A stretch of 60,833 bases of DNA from NCBI GenBank assembly GCA_023667265.1, contig JAMPAJ010000001.1, positions 740,897-801,729 on the forward strand, given 5' to 3'. The DNA comes from Alistipes sp. GTDB lineage: Bacteria > Bacillota > Clostridia > Oscillospirales > Ruminococcaceae. The number at the start of each line of letters is the position of its first letter. Within the stretch, counting starts at the first letter, position 1. The translations under genes were made by a program, and so were the position numbers. Positions 27,890-36,870 of the stretch are shown in pieces. The notes beneath the pieces are model-generated. The model was given only the letters and a program-made list of their open reading frames with translations, did not search any database and had not been told where the DNA came from.

Positions 27890-28126
27890 ATGGTTTTCAA
27901 CAAAGTTAAGGAGCTTATCGTAGATCAGCTTGGCGCAGAGGAAGATGCAGTAACAATGGAAGCAAGCATTCAGGACGACCTGGGCGCAGATTCACTGGAC
28001 ATCGTTGACCTTATCCAGAGCATCGAGGACGAGTACGATCTCTCAATTCCCGACGAGGCTGTTGAGTCTATCAAGACAGTTGGCGACATCGTTAACTACA
28101 TCGAGAAGAACACAGACGCTGAGTGA
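27890..28126 (+). CDS. acpP: Acyl carrier protein AcpP
   Basis: AcpP carries the growing acyl chain on a phosphopantetheine arm. The 78 residues show the attachment serine S35 in [11 protein letters not shown]. It is the last gene of the fab/acc operon, with ACGGAGG upstream and an intrinsic terminator 28 bp after the stop. Confidence 0.97.
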   Translation: MVFNKVKELIVDQLGAEEDAVTMEASIQDDLGADSLDIVDLIQSIEDEYDLSIPDEAVESIKTVGDIVNYIEKNTDAE

Positions 28127-28154
28127 TTCTTACTAAACGTAATCTCTAAAGCGA

Positions 28155-28184
28155 AACGGAGAGCACATATGCTCTCCGTTTTTT
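28155..28184 (+). terminator. Terminator of the fab/acc operon
   Basis: The hairpin AACGGAGAGC/GCTCTCCGTT has the loop ACATAT and is followed by six T. Confidence 0.92.
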
Positions 28185-28283
28185 ATTTTCATTTATTTGA
28201 TAGTTTCCGTAGATTGTTCGAGATGAATTTTCGCCAAGTTGAAAAATAGTCTTTTGAAAAGCGTGAATTTAGTTATATTTATG

Positions 28284-28311
28284 TTGACTTTTTAAAAAAA
28301 TATGGTATAAT
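28284..28311 (+). promoter_or_regulatory. Promoter of the zinc-ribbon gene
   Basis: TTGACT and TATAAT are separated by 16 nt in a strongly AT-rich stretch, 40 nt before the start at 28351. Confidence 0.8.
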
Positions 28312-28350
28312 TTATAAAACAATTTTTATGCTTATGGAGGAAAGGAAAAA

Positions 28351-28614
28351 ATGTCTATAAAATTAATAGCTATAAAATGCCCCAGTTGTAATGCGAATTT
28401 AGAAATGGAAAAGGGCAGAACGGAGATGTTCTGCATATATTGCGGTACAAAGGTTATGCTATCGAATGACAACGAACGTATTTACCGTCGTATTGATGAT
28501 GCTGAAATTCTAAAACAGAAAAATAAAAAATTACAATTAATACTTGAAGATAAAGAAAAAAATCGTAAAGATAAAAGGAAAGAAAGTCAGAAGAAAGGCG
28601 CGAGTATTTATTGA
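28351..28614 (+). CDS. Zinc-ribbon protein, probable N-terminal part of a split gene
   Basis: The 87 residues contain a zinc ribbon (IKCPSCNANLEM and MFCIYCGTKV, four cysteines at about 10, 13, 29 and 32) and a Lys/Glu-rich coiled-coil segment. Base composition and codon use (AAA, TTA, ATA) are much more AT-rich than in the neighbours, which suggests transfer. From memory of this kind of clostridial protein, the ribbon is usually followed in the same chain by a membrane segment and a PASTA-like domain. Exactly those parts are encoded in the next, -1 shifted frame, which overlaps this gene by 4 bp. It is therefore likely one protein broken by a frameshift, or a translationally coupled pair. 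AAAGGA-type ribosome sequence precedes the ATG. Confidence 0.7.
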   Translation: MSIKLIAIKCPSCNANLEMEKGRTEMFCIYCGTKVMLSNDNERIYRRIDDAEILKQKNKKLQLILEDKEKNRKDKRKESQKKGASIY

Positions 28615-28940
28615 TCTTTATACCAATATTATTATTCCTAATACCTTTAGCAATGCTTTATGTGCCTGATTTTGTTGGAGATATAAAGGAGAAAATTGCC
28701 ATAAATGATGGAAAACTTTCAGCAGGTTATTATAAGGATTATAAGGGAGAGAACTATCAGAAAGCTCTTATAACACTTGAATCGATAGGGTTTACCAACA
28801 TTAAGGAAATTGATTTGGAAGATGAAGGATTTTTAAAAAAGGACGGTGATGTTGTGTCAATTTCTATTAATGGTAATGAATATTTTGTATCAAGCGATTA
28901 TTTTGAAAAAGACGTACCAATCGTTATAACTTATCATTGA
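28611..28940 (+). CDS. Membrane segment plus PASTA-like domain, probable C-terminal part of the split gene
   Basis: The 109 residues start with a hydrophobic segment (about 2-20) and end in a PASTA-like beta/alpha unit (KGENYQKALITLESIGFTNI and a final VPIVITYH). PASTA-like units bind cell-wall material in other proteins; here the role is unknown. The only start codon near the overlap is TTG at 28611, which shares bases with the stop of the preceding gene. The frame is open back to 28575, so a -1 shift within 28575-28611 would fuse the two parts. The composition is as AT-rich as the upstream part. Confidence 0.6.
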   Translation: MIFIPILLFLIPLAMLYVPDFVGDIKEKIAINDGKLSAGYYKDYKGENYQKALITLESIGFTNIKEIDLEDEGFLKKDGDVVSISINGNEYFVSSDYFEKDVPIVITYH

Positions 28941-29024
28941 TTTTACACAAGAATAGATATTTCACAAGAATGTATATATCTTCGTTGGGTAGAAAAAACT
29001 TGTTTTTTATATCCTGAATGAAAA

Positions 29025-29056
29025 GAAAAGGCAGGGAAAACATCCCTGCCTTTTTA
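29025..29056 (-). terminator. Terminator of the 2-oxoacid oxidoreductase operon
   Basis: The hairpin AAAGGCAGGG/CCCTGCCTTT has A- and T-tracts on both sides and so can act in both directions. It lies 16 bp past the minus-strand gamma subunit gene. Confidence 0.88.
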
Positions 29057-29071
29057 TAATATTGCTATTTT

Positions 29072-29605
29072 TTACGAATTCATTCCCAGCTCTACAGCCT
29101 TGAAATTGTTCTCGATAAGCTTTGCCTTAGCCGGAGGAACGATCTTCTCGATCGCCTTTTTGAAGGTGTCGAGGGTGAAAAGATTGGTTTCCTTTAAAAG
29201 CTTTCCGAGGAGAATGATATTTGAGCCGCCTTTCAGCTCGTTATCGTCGGCAAGCTGCGATGAGGGAACGGCATAAAGCTCGATATCCGTCCGCGTGCAG
29301 TCGTTTTCGATAAGAGTGCTGTCATAGAACACCTTTCCGCCGGGTCTTACGTCAGCGGTGAACTTGTCGAAGGAGGGCTGGTTCATAGCCACCAGAATAT
29401 CCGGTGTCAGTACAAGAGGAGAGCCGATGGGTTCGTCGGAAATGCAGACGGAGCAGTTAGCCGTGCCTCCGCGCATCTCAGGACCATACGAGGGAAGCCA
29501 GGAAAGCTCCTTGCTGTCCATAAGTCCGCAGTAGGCAAGGATCTTTCCGGCGAAGAGTACGCCCTGTCCGCCGAAGCCTGCCAAAAGTATCTCAGTTGCT
29601 GCCAT
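29072..29605 (-). CDS. 2-oxoacid:ferredoxin oxidoreductase, gamma subunit
   Basis: The 177 residues belong to the gamma domain of the POR/KOR/VOR family, with the diagnostic start ILLAGFGGQGVLFAGKILA and PSYGPEMRGGTANC. The complex decarboxylates a 2-oxoacid to acyl-CoA and passes electrons to ferredoxin. It is last in the operon ATPase-ferredoxin-alpha-beta-gamma, and its ATG overlaps the beta stop by one base (TAATG). The substrate (branched-chain 2-oxoacid, 2-oxoglutarate or other) cannot be read from the sequence; the set looks most like the VorB-type enzymes. Confidence 0.92.
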   Translation of the reverse strand: MAATEILLAGFGGQGVLFAGKILAYCGLMDSKELSWLPSYGPEMRGGTANCSVCISDEPIGSPLVLTPDILVAMNQPSFDKFTADVRPGGKVFYDSTLIENDCTRTDIELYAVPSSQLADDNELKGGSNIILLGKLLKETNLFTLDTFKKAIEKIVPPAKAKLIENNFKAVELGMNS

Positions 29606-30360
29606 TACTTATTGCCCTCCTCTTCTGTAGTATCCTTGTAAACGCCGAGAGGATAATAGGGTATCATCTCGTCCTGGAGACGCTTGATAGCCTCTGTAGG
29701 CGTAAGTCCCCAGTTTGTGGGGCAGGTTGAAAGAACCTCAACTATAGAGAAGCCCTTCTTTGCCTTCTGATTCTCGAAAGCCTTTCTGATAGCCTTCTTT
29801 GTCTCGCGGATATGGGGAACTGTATCAACAGCAACACGGTGAGCATAAGCCGTACCTGTAAGGGTAGAAAGCATCTCGCAGACTCTTACGGGATAGCCGG
29901 CAAGCTGCGGATCGCGTCCGAAAGGAGTTGTCTGCGTCACCTGACCCGGAAGGGTCGTAGGAGCCATCTGACCGCCCGTCATGCCATAGATAGTGTTGTT
30001 GATAAATATAATAACGATATTTTCGCCTCTTGTTGCGGAATGGACTGTCTCGGCAGTACCGATAGCGGCAAGGTCGCCGTCGCCCTGATATGTAAAGACG
30101 AATTTATCGGGATTTGTACGCTTCACGCCTGTAGCGACAGCCGGAGCTCTTCCGTGGGGCGCTTCGATCATGTCGCAGCCGAAGTAGTCATACGCCATAA
30201 CCGAGCAGCCAACGGGGCATACGCCGATAGTGTCGCCCTCGATACCCATTTCGTCCAGCACCTCGCAGATAAGTCTGTGAACTATGCCGTGGGTACAGCC
30301 GGGGCAATAGTGAAGCGGAACATCAAGGAGCGATTTTGGTCTTTCAAATACAACAGCCAT
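29605..30360 (-). CDS. 2-oxoacid:ferredoxin oxidoreductase, beta (TPP-binding) subunit
   Basis: The 251-residue subunit binds thiamine diphosphate: the motif runs YQGDGDLAAIGTAE with Asn further on in FINNTIYGMTGGQ. Cysteines in YCPGCTHG and VCPVGCS are family positions near the iron-sulfur cluster. The subunit pairs with alpha to form the catalytic site. Start and stop overlap its neighbours by single bases (TAATG), which implies coupled translation. Confidence 0.94.
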   Translation of the reverse strand: MAVVFERPKSLLDVPLHYCPGCTHGIVHRLICEVLDEMGIEGDTIGVCPVGCSVMAYDYFGCDMIEAPHGRAPAVATGVKRTNPDKFVFTYQGDGDLAAIGTAETVHSATRGENIVIIFINNTIYGMTGGQMAPTTLPGQVTQTTPFGRDPQLAGYPVRVCEMLSTLTGTAYAHRVAVDTVPHIRETKKAIRKAFENQKAKKGFSIVEVLSTCPTNWGLTPTEAIKRLQDEMIPYYPLGVYKDTTEEEGNK

Positions 30361-31427
30361 TACTCTGCACCTCCGACTTTTTTGATCTCTGCCAGAACCT
30401 CGGCAGGAGTGGGGATAACGCCGCCTGTACGTCCGTAAAATTCAACGGGCTTCGAGCAGTTTATCGCAAGCCTGATATCGTCGATCATCTGACCCATAGA
30501 CATCTCAACGCTCAGGAGCTTCTTTGCATTTTTAGCAGCCTCGTTGATCTCCTTTACCGGGAAGGGCCATAGTGTCTTCGGACGGAAAAGTCCAGCCTTT
30601 ATGCCCTGGGCTCTTGCCTCGTTAACGGCGGATTTTACAACTCTTGCCGTTGCTCCGAATGCGCAGAGGAGGATATCGCAGTCCTCGGTAAGATACAGCT
30701 CAGCGTCGGTTTCCTCAGCCTTTATGGCGTCATATTTCTTGAAACGCGCCGTAACTGAATCCTCCAGCTCGTCCGGCTTTAAGTAGAGAGAATTGATTAT
30801 GTGATGCTCGCGGCTCTTTCCGTGACCGTTTGCAGCCCAGCCGCTTTTATCGTGGGCATTTGCGCTGATCTCCGGGAAGGAAACAGGCTCCATCATCTGA
30901 CCGAGGAGACCGTCGGCTAAGATCATAGCCGGTACGCGGTACTGGTCAGCCTTATCGAATGCCTTTACGACCATGTCGACCATTTCCTGGACGGAAGCGG
31001 GCGCGAACACGAGGATGTGGAAATCGCCGTGACCCATAGCCTTTGTAGCCTGCCAGTAGTCCGCCTGTGAGGGCTGGATACCGCCAAGTCCCGGGCCGCC
31101 GCGCTGCACGTTGATGATAACGGCAGGAACGTCAGATCCGGCAAGATAGGAGATTCCCTCGCTTTTCAGGGAAAGTCCCGGAGATGATGACGACGTCATG
31201 GCGCGGACGCCTGTGGAGGCTGCACCGAGAACCATGTTTATGGCAGCGATCTCGGACTCAGCCTGCAAAAATACGCCGCCAGCCTTGTGCATACGCTTTG
31301 CCATATATGCGGCAAGCTCTGTCTGAGGTGTGATAGGGTAACCAAAGAAGCACTTGCAGCCGGCTCTTATAGCCGCCTCGGCGAGAGCTTCGTTGCCCTT
31401 CATAAGGTTTCTTTCCAAGGTTTTCAT
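30360..31427 (-). CDS. vorB: 2-oxoacid:ferredoxin oxidoreductase, alpha subunit (VorB type)
   Basis: The 355-residue alpha subunit shows MKGNEALAEAAIRAGCKCFFGYPITPQTE split over its first strand and helix, ESEIAAINMVLGAA, TSSSSPGLSLKSEG and NVQRGGPGLGGIQPSQADY. This order and spacing are those of proteins usually named VorB (3-methyl-2-oxobutanoate dehydrogenase). The start is uncertain: the ATG at 31427 directly follows AAAGGA, while the ATG at 31403 has only a weak site. The longer open frame upstream runs through a repeat hairpin and is not coding. Confidence 0.9.
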   Translation of the reverse strand: MKTLERNLMKGNEALAEAAIRAGCKCFFGYPITPQTELAAYMAKRMHKAGGVFLQAESEIAAINMVLGAASTGVRAMTSSSSPGLSLKSEGISYLAGSDVPAVIINVQRGGPGLGGIQPSQADYWQATKAMGHGDFHILVFAPASVQEMVDMVVKAFDKADQYRVPAMILADGLLGQMMEPVSFPEISANAHDKSGWAANGHGKSREHHIINSLYLKPDELEDSVTARFKKYDAIKAEETDAELYLTEDCDILLCAFGATARVVKSAVNEARAQGIKAGLFRPKTLWPFPVKEINEAAKNAKKLLSVEMSMGQMIDDIRLAINCSKPVEFYGRTGGVIPTPAEVLAEIKKVGGAE

Positions 31428-31440
31428 TCCTTTCTGTATC

Positions 31441-31473
31441 GGCAATACCGCATAATTCCGATGCGGCGCTGCC
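31441..31473 (-). repeat. GGCAAYACCGCAC hairpin element (family 1), intercistronic copy
   Basis: On the minus strand GGCAGCGCCGCAT pairs with ATGCGGTATTGCC through a 7-nt loop with G-U pairs. It lies between the ferredoxin and alpha subunit genes, 14 bp before the alpha start. Confidence 0.65.
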
Positions 31474-31478
31474 AAAAA

Positions 31479-31685
31479 TTATTTTTCAATTATAATGGCA
31501 CAGTCAGGGCACATCGTTGCGCACATGGCGCAGCTGATGCAGGCGTCCTGGTCGGTGCAGACTGCGTAAAAATAGCCCTTCTTATTACGTTTTTCCTTTT
31601 GCAGGGCGACTATTTTCTTCGGGCAGGCGGTCGTGCATAGTCCGCAGCCCTTGCAGCGTTCTGTGATAACGGTCATTTTAGTCAT
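31479..31685 (-). CDS. Ferredoxin-type delta subunit of 2-oxoacid:ferredoxin oxidoreductase
   Basis: The 68 residues hold two classical 4Fe-4S motifs, CKGCGLCTTACP and CISCAMCATMCP, so it moves electrons from the catalytic subunits to free ferredoxin. It precedes the alpha gene in the operon as is usual for four-subunit enzymes. The ATG at 31685 has AAGGTGG 8 nt upstream; an in-frame GTG at 31697 overlaps that site. Confidence 0.93.
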   Translation of the reverse strand: MTKMTVITERCKGCGLCTTACPKKIVALQKEKRNKKGYFYAVCTDQDACISCAMCATMCPDCAIIIEK

Positions 31686-31729
31686 ATTTTTCACCACCTT
31701 TTCACCGGCTGGATTTTATTACTATAATT

Positions 31730-32410
31730 CTATAATTCCCACAGCGGCTTTACATAGACCTTTATGGGAAGAATATGCTTCTGATCTGCAGCTTCCGCAA
31801 GGCTGCACAGCTCCTCGGGATATGTTGTCCATTTAAGGGGCAGATCTGTTTTTACCGCAACGGCATTTGCGAAATCCGCCGACTGTGCAATTATATCCGC
31901 CGTTGTCTCAGCTCCCAGGTTGGTATTGTTGACAACAGCGGTATGCTTCATGCGGGACGCGGTTTCGATCTCGTACATCAGCTCAACAGCGGCATCTGCG
32001 GTCTCCGTAAGGCTGCGCCGCTGGTTTATGACATACAGCATCTCCGGCTTTTCCTCGGCGGAATTAAGAGCCCCGGCGTATCTGCCAAGGGCGAAAGCTC
32101 CGGCGTCGTCGCCGCCAACGTCGATTATCAGGCAGCCGCCATTAGCTGTGACCTCATGGGCGAGCTCGGCGATGTCGAACTGTACAGAGGGAACGTCAAG
32201 ATTGCTGTTGGCGAAGTCTGGAGCAATAAGCCTTATTCCCCGGCTTTCAAAGAGCTGCCGGAAATCGGCTGTTCTGAAATAGGGATTTACCAGGTCAAGG
32301 TCAACGACTGTGACGCCGGGAAATTTTTCCGCAGCCATCAGAGCGAGGTTGACGGAGAGATTTGTCTTTCCCGTGCCGTAATGTCCGGTAACGACAGTAA
32401 TTTTCTTCAA
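31730..32410 (-). CDS. P-loop ATPase of the ParA/MinD-like type, linked to the oxidoreductase operon
   Basis: The 226 residues start LKKITVVTGHYGTGKTNLSVN, with a Walker A motif GHYGTGKTN, a switch-like VVDLDLVNPYFRTAD and a Walker B-like LIIDVGGDDAG. It belongs to the SIMIBI class (ParA, MinD, CooC, ArsA). CooC-like members load metal clusters, so a role in maturing the neighbouring iron-sulfur enzyme is possible but is inference from context. The start is a TTG at 32410 with AAAGG about 9 nt upstream; a GTG at 32419 is the alternative. It is the first gene of the operon. Confidence 0.8.
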   Translation of the reverse strand: MKKITVVTGHYGTGKTNLSVNLALMAAEKFPGVTVVDLDLVNPYFRTADFRQLFESRGIRLIAPDFANSNLDVPSVQFDIAELAHEVTANGGCLIIDVGGDDAGAFALGRYAGALNSAEEKPEMLYVINQRRSLTETADAAVELMYEIETASRMKHTAVVNNTNLGAETTADIIAQSADFANAVAVKTDLPLKWTTYPEELCSLAEAADQKHILPIKVYVKPLWEL

Positions 32411-32447
32411 ATTCTTCACACCTTTCAGCGGAACAAAACTGCTCCAA

Positions 32448-32482
32448 GGGCAATGCCTCACGAAGATCGTGCGGCGCTGTCC
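32448..32482 (-). repeat. GGCAAYACCGCAC hairpin element (family 1), leader copy
   Basis: On the minus strand GGACAGCGCCGCACGA pairs with TCGTGAGGCATTGCCC. It begins at the expected transcription start of the promoter at 32490-32518, so the operon mRNA would start with this hairpin. Confidence 0.65.
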
Positions 32483-32489
32483 AATATAT

Positions 32490-32518
32490 ATTATAGCACT
32501 TTTCCGGAATAATTGCAA
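32490..32518 (-). promoter_or_regulatory. Promoter of the ATPase/2-oxoacid oxidoreductase operon
   Basis: On the minus strand TTGCAA and TATAAT are separated by 17 nt. The expected start site falls at about 32483, directly at the hairpin element. Confidence 0.85.
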
Positions 32519-32587
32519 TAGTAAGAAAAGATTATGTTGAATATTGCGAGTTAGGCGATGCGAACAAATTGAAATATACCTGATATT

Positions 32588-32614
32588 GTAGGGACACGGC
32601 ACTCCGTGTCCCTG
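32588..32614. repeat. Isolated palindrome in the divergent spacer
   Basis: GTAGGGACACGG and CCGTGTCCCTGC flank the loop CACT, giving a near-perfect 12-bp stem without a T-run. It lies in the 349-bp gap between the divergent ATPase and GH95 genes, which otherwise holds the two promoters and the leader hairpin. Confidence 0.6.
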
Positions 32615-32677
32615 CATATATAAGGTTTAACCAAATATATTCTGAAAATTGATTTCCGTGAATTTGTTCCGCGTGGG

Positions 32678-32706
32678 TTGCAATTTTGCAGTTTATATGA
32701 TATAAT
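32678..32706 (+). promoter_or_regulatory. Promoter of the GH95-GH26 operon
   Basis: TTGCAA and TATAAT are separated by 17 nt. The sequence from -35 to -10 is nearly the same as in the YfhO promoter at 41083 (TTGCAATTTT, CAG, TTATATG). Confidence 0.85.
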
Positions 32707-32759
32707 AAAAATGTATACGCATTTGATATTATTTGAATTATTACCTACAGGAGGCATTT

Positions 32760-35075
32760 ATGTCTGAAACTTTGTTAAAATACAACGCGCCTGCCGAGAA
32801 CTTCAACGAGGCGCTTCCCGTCGGCAACGGCAGAATAGGCGGAATGATATTCGGCGGTGCGGCTCAGGAGCTCATCCGGCTGAACGAGGATTCCGTCTGG
32901 TCGGGAGGACCTCGTCACCGCATAAATCCCGACGCGAAAGAGGGACTTGAAGAGGTACGTCAGCTTATAAAGAACGGCGATATCCCGGCTGCGGAAAAGA
33001 CGGCTTTCGAGAAGATGCAGGGCGTAAGCCCCAACAGCCGCCATTATATGCCTCTTGGCGATCTGAATATCAGCATGAGCCTTGACGGCAAAGCGCGCAA
33101 TTATTCCCGCAGACTTGACGTTGCACAGGCTGTTTCCACAGTTGATTTTACAGTAGAGGGCAAAACCTACACCAGAACGGTTTTCTGCTCCGCTCCCGAC
33201 CAGGTCATGGTGGTGGGCGTGACCTGCGATACGCCCGGCAGCGTTACGCTGGAATGTGGTCTTGACGGCAGAGACGACTATTACGACGACAACCGTCCCA
33301 ACAGCCCACGGTCTGTGCTCTACACCGGCGGCACTGGAAGCCGCGACGGCATCTTCTTTGCAGCTTGCCTGGCTGGAAAGGCTGAGGGCGGCGAGCTGCG
33401 CACAGTCGGCGGAAAGCTCTCGGTCAGAAATGCAGATTCGGTTATGCTGGTTCTCTCCGTCCGTACAAGCTTTTACAGTGAAAATTACATCGAGTCCGCC
33501 GAGGTGGACGCTGAAATGGCTCTGGACTGCGATTTTGACGAGCTTCTTTTCCGCCACGTCAGCGACTATCGGGAGCTTTTCGATCGCGTAGAGCTGAATT
33601 TAGCCGACAACAGCGGCGAGAATCTCTCCGAAATGACCACAGACAGGCGGATCTTCCGGCTTAAAGGCGACCAGCTTGACAGCACCGACTGCGAGCGGCT
33701 CATCCATGACAACAAGCTTATCGAGCTTTATTTTAACTTCGGACGCTATCTCATGATCTCCGCAAGCCGTGCCGGAACGCAGCCTATGAACCTTCAGGGA
33801 ATCTGGAACGAGGATATGTGGCCTGCATGGGGCTCGAGATATACCGTGAATATCAACACGGAGATGAACTACTGGTGCGCCGAAAGCTGCAATCTCTCCG
33901 AGTGCCACCTGCCGCTTTTCGACCTGCTGGAGCGCGTCTGCGAGAAAGGCAGGATAACCGCCCGCGAGATGTACGGTATCGACAAGGGCTTCGTCTGCCA
34001 CCACAACACTGATATCTGGGGAGATACTGCGCCCCAGGATATGTGGGTGCCTGCCACTATCTGGGTCACGGGCGGAGCATGGCTTGCCCTGCATATTTTC
34101 GAGCACTACGAGTATACCCTTGACAAGGAATTTCTGGCTGAAAAATATCACATAATGAAAGAGGCTGCGGAGTTCTTCACGGAATTTCTCATTGAGGACG
34201 GCGAGGGTCGTCTTGTGACCTGCCCGTCTGTTTCGCCGGAGAATACTTACCTGACGAAGGACGGCGTAAAGGGCTGTCTCTGTATGGGACCCTCAATGGA
34301 TTCCCAGATAATCACAGTCCTTTTCAGCGACGTCATAAAGGCTGCCGGGATACTCGGAAGGGATGAGGAGCTTGCGGAGAAGCTGAAGGGGCTTCTTGAG
34401 CGGCTTCCCCAGCCGAAAATAGGCAAGTACGGTCAGATACAGGAATGGGCTGAGGACTACGACGAGGTTGAAATAGGTCACCGCCATATTTCGCAGCTTT
34501 TCGCGCTTCATCCGGCTGATATCATCACGCCGTCAAAAACGCCGAAGCTTGCGGACGCGGCAAGAGCTACACTTGTGCGGCGGCTCATTCACGGCGGCGG
34601 TCATACGGGCTGGAGCTGCGCATGGATCACCAATATGTGGGCGCGGCTCTATGACGGCAATATGGTCTATGAGAATCTGAAAAAGCTTCTGACCCATTCC
34701 ACAAGCCCGAATCTTCTGGATATGCATCCGCCGTTCCAGATAGACGGTAATTTCGGCGGAACTGCGGCGATCGCGGAGGCTCTTTTGCAGAGTACAGCCG
34801 GAGAGCTGGTGCTTCTCCCGGCTCTTCCACAGGAATGGCAGCAGGGCAGCGTCCGGGGACTCCGGGGCAAGGGCGGCTTTACGGTAGACATTGAATGGAA
34901 GTCCGGAAAGCTCAGCTCGGCAGCGATATATTCGGAGTCCGGAGGAGAATGTCGACTCCGCACAAACTGTGTGGCAAGCATAATCTGCGACGGCGAAAGC
35001 GTCGGCTCACGCATCGAGGACGGCGTAATAATCTTTAACACTCAGCCGGAGACAAGGTATACTGTCAAGGCGTAA
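32760..35075 (+). CDS. GH95 alpha-L-fucosidase/galactosidase-type glycosidase
   Basis: This 771-residue enzyme should remove alpha-1,2-linked L-fucose or L-galactose from plant or host glycans. Family marks are the start [31 protein letters not shown], the (alpha/alpha)6 barrel motifs [16 protein letters not shown] and NINTEMNYW, and the closing [16 protein letters not shown] and LLPALPQEW. There is no signal peptide, so it acts in the cytoplasm on imported oligosaccharides. ACAGGAGG precedes the ATG at 32760. The next gene is a GH26 lipoprotein, which suggests a hemicellulose locus (xyloglucan or mannan side chains). Confidence 0.93.
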   Translation: MSETLLKYNAPAENFNEALPVGNGRIGGMIFGGAAQELIRLNEDSVWSGGPRHRINPDAKEGLEEVRQLIKNGDIPAAEKTAFEKMQGVSPNSRHYMPLGDLNISMSLDGKARNYSRRLDVAQAVSTVDFTVEGKTYTRTVFCSAPDQVMVVGVTCDTPGSVTLECGLDGRDDYYDDNRPNSPRSVLYTGGTGSRDGIFFAACLAGKAEGGELRTVGGKLSVRNADSVMLVLSVRTSFYSENYIESAEVDAEMALDCDFDELLFRHVSDYRELFDRVELNLADNSGENLSEMTTDRRIFRLKGDQLDSTDCERLIHDNKLIELYFNFGRYLMISASRAGTQPMNLQGIWNEDMWPAWGSRYTVNINTEMNYWCAESCNLSECHLPLFDLLERVCEKGRITAREMYGIDKGFVCHHNTDIWGDTAPQDMWVPATIWVTGGAWLALHIFEHYEYTLDKEFLAEKYHIMKEAAEFFTEFLIEDGEGRLVTCPSVSPENTYLTKDGVKGCLCMGPSMDSQIITVLFSDVIKAAGILGRDEELAEKLKGLLERLPQPKIGKYGQIQEWAEDYDEVEIGHRHISQLFALHPADIITPSKTPKLADAARATLVRRLIHGGGHTGWSCAWITNMWARLYDGNMVYENLKKLLTHSTSPNLLDMHPPFQIDGNFGGTAAIAEALLQSTAGELVLLPALPQEWQQGSVRGLRGKGGFTVDIEWKSGKLSSAAIYSESGGECRLRTNCVASIICDGESVGSRIEDGVIIFNTQPETRYTVKA

Positions 35076-35084
35076 GGAGCAATA

Positions 35085-36848
35085 ATGTTAAAAAAACTGA
35101 TTTCTGTATTAAGCGCGGCTGCCATATGCCTGACGGCGGTCACAGCCTGCGGAGATAAAAAGAAAAAGGAAATTTCCGACGGGGATATCGTCATAAACGA
35201 GGTCGAGCCGGACACCACGGCGGCATCGGAGACCGGAATGGAAATTCCGGCGGAGACTTACCCGGATTACCCCATATCCTACCCGGAAATTGAAAAAAAG
35301 CGGACGGGCGATCTCTATGAAGCCGAGGATGCCTGGATGACGGAGGATCTGCGTGTCGACGCGCCTGTTTCCGTGGAAAATACGACGAATACGGACTCCG
35401 GAGATGGCACGGCTCAGCCTAAGAAAAAATTCAGCGGCGACGGCTATGTCACCGGATTCAGTCCTACGGGAAGCTCATTTGTGCTGTTCGAGGCGGAAAT
35501 TCCCACGAACCAGCACTACGACCTGTCGTTCAGCATTTCCTCCACCCGTCTCATCGACTGCCGGGTGACGGTGAACGGCGAGGAGATAAGTACCTTCAAG
35601 ACCATGAATGACGGCGAGTTTACGCTTATCACCCTGTACGGAGTTTTCCTTACGGAGGGTACGGCGCAGATAGAGCTTCGTCCTCTTGCCGGAAATATCA
35701 AGCTGGACTATATGAAGATCGCAAATAATACGTCTCTCAGCTCTATCCGCTACGACGCGGAGGGCAAGCCGGTCAACGAGGAAGCCGGGGAGTCTGCAAA
35801 GGAGCTGCTGGAATTTCTGACGGAGGTTTACGGAAAATACACCCTGACCGGACAATTTGCATCGGACGAGACAAACGGGGAGCTGGAGCTGATTTTCCAG
35901 ACTACCGGAAAATACCCGGCTATCCGGTTCTCGGCGATGCACAACACCGGAAGCTCCTTCGACAGCACCTTCAAGGACATTGACGCCTGCGCCGAGTGGT
36001 ACAGAAGGGGCGGCGTCGTTGGTCTTATGTGGTACTGGGACGCTCCGTCGGATTCTCCGTCGGTCTACGCTTCGGAGACGGATTTCAAGCTTTCCGACGC
36101 CGTTACGGATATCGACATTGCGAATATGACTCAGGAGGAGATCCGCGGACTTTTTGCCGAGGGTAAAATTTCGGAGCAGTGCTACGGCCTTATCCTGGAC
36201 ATCGACAATATGGCAGGACAGCTCATGTCTCTGAAAAACAAGGGCGTGCCTGTGTTGTGGAGACCTCTTCACGAGGGCAGCGGCGAATGGTTCTGGTGGG
36301 GCGCAAGCGGCGCTGACGCCTATAAATGGCTGTGGGATCTGATGTACCGCCGCTTTACGGAATATTTCATGCTGGACAACCTCATCTGGATATGGAATGG
36401 TCAGAGCGAGGATACCCTTGTTGACCCGGCGACCTTCGACATCGCCTCCCTGGACATTTACCTTGAAAAGGATAAGACCTACGGAAGCCGTTATGAGCAA
36501 TTTCTTGCTCTGCAAAAGCTGGTCGGCAGGAATAAGCTCCTTGCCCTCAGCGAGTGCAGTACGCTTCCGGACATTGACACCTCGTTCCGCGACAATGCGG
36601 TGTGGTCGTTTTTCGGCTTGTGGTACGGCAGGTACCTTTGCGGTGAGGACGGAGGATTTTCCGAGGAATTTACGAAAAGGGACGATTTTGTCCACGTTTA
36701 CAACTCCGACGGCGCGCTGACTCTTGACGAATATATAAAGCTGCGGAACGGCGAGGAGCTTGTACCGGAGTACGACGAGACTGTTACTACTGCGGCAAAG
36801 CCCGTCACGACAACAGCTGCGGCGACAACGACCGCGGCTGCACCATAA
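35085..36848 (+). CDS. GH26 lipoprotein, probable beta-mannanase with CBM35-like module
   Basis: The 587 residues begin with a lipoprotein signal (lipobox VTAC, C22). A CBM35/CBM6-like beta-sandwich (about 75-212, starting LYEAEDAWM and closing KLDYMKIA) precedes a GH26 barrel (about 235-545). The acid/base Glu is E397 in LWRPLHEGSGEWFWWG and the nucleophile is E490 in LALSECSTLPD. A Thr/Ala-rich tail follows. Anchored outside the membrane, it probably cuts mannan or glucomannan for uptake. It is 9 bp behind the GH95 gene and in the same operon. Confidence 0.93.
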   Translation: MLKKLISVLSAAAICLTAVTACGDKKKKEISDGDIVINEVEPDTTAASETGMEIPAETYPDYPISYPEIEKKRTGDLYEAEDAWMTEDLRVDAPVSVENTTNTDSGDGTAQPKKKFSGDGYVTGFSPTGSSFVLFEAEIPTNQHYDLSFSISSTRLIDCRVTVNGEEISTFKTMNDGEFTLITLYGVFLTEGTAQIELRPLAGNIKLDYMKIANNTSLSSIRYDAEGKPVNEEAGESAKELLEFLTEVYGKYTLTGQFASDETNGELELIFQTTGKYPAIRFSAMHNTGSSFDSTFKDIDACAEWYRRGGVVGLMWYWDAPSDSPSVYASETDFKLSDAVTDIDIANMTQEEIRGLFAEGKISEQCYGLILDIDNMAGQLMSLKNKGVPVLWRPLHEGSGEWFWWGASGADAYKWLWDLMYRRFTEYFMLDNLIWIWNGQSEDTLVDPATFDIASLDIYLEKDKTYGSRYEQFLALQKLVGRNKLLALSECSTLPDIDTSFRDNAVWSFFGLWYGRYLCGEDGGFSEEFTKRDDFVHVYNSDGALTLDEYIKLRNGEELVPEYDETVTTAAKPVTTTAAATTTAAAP

Positions 36849-36870
36849 TTTTCAACATTTGGAGGTGACA

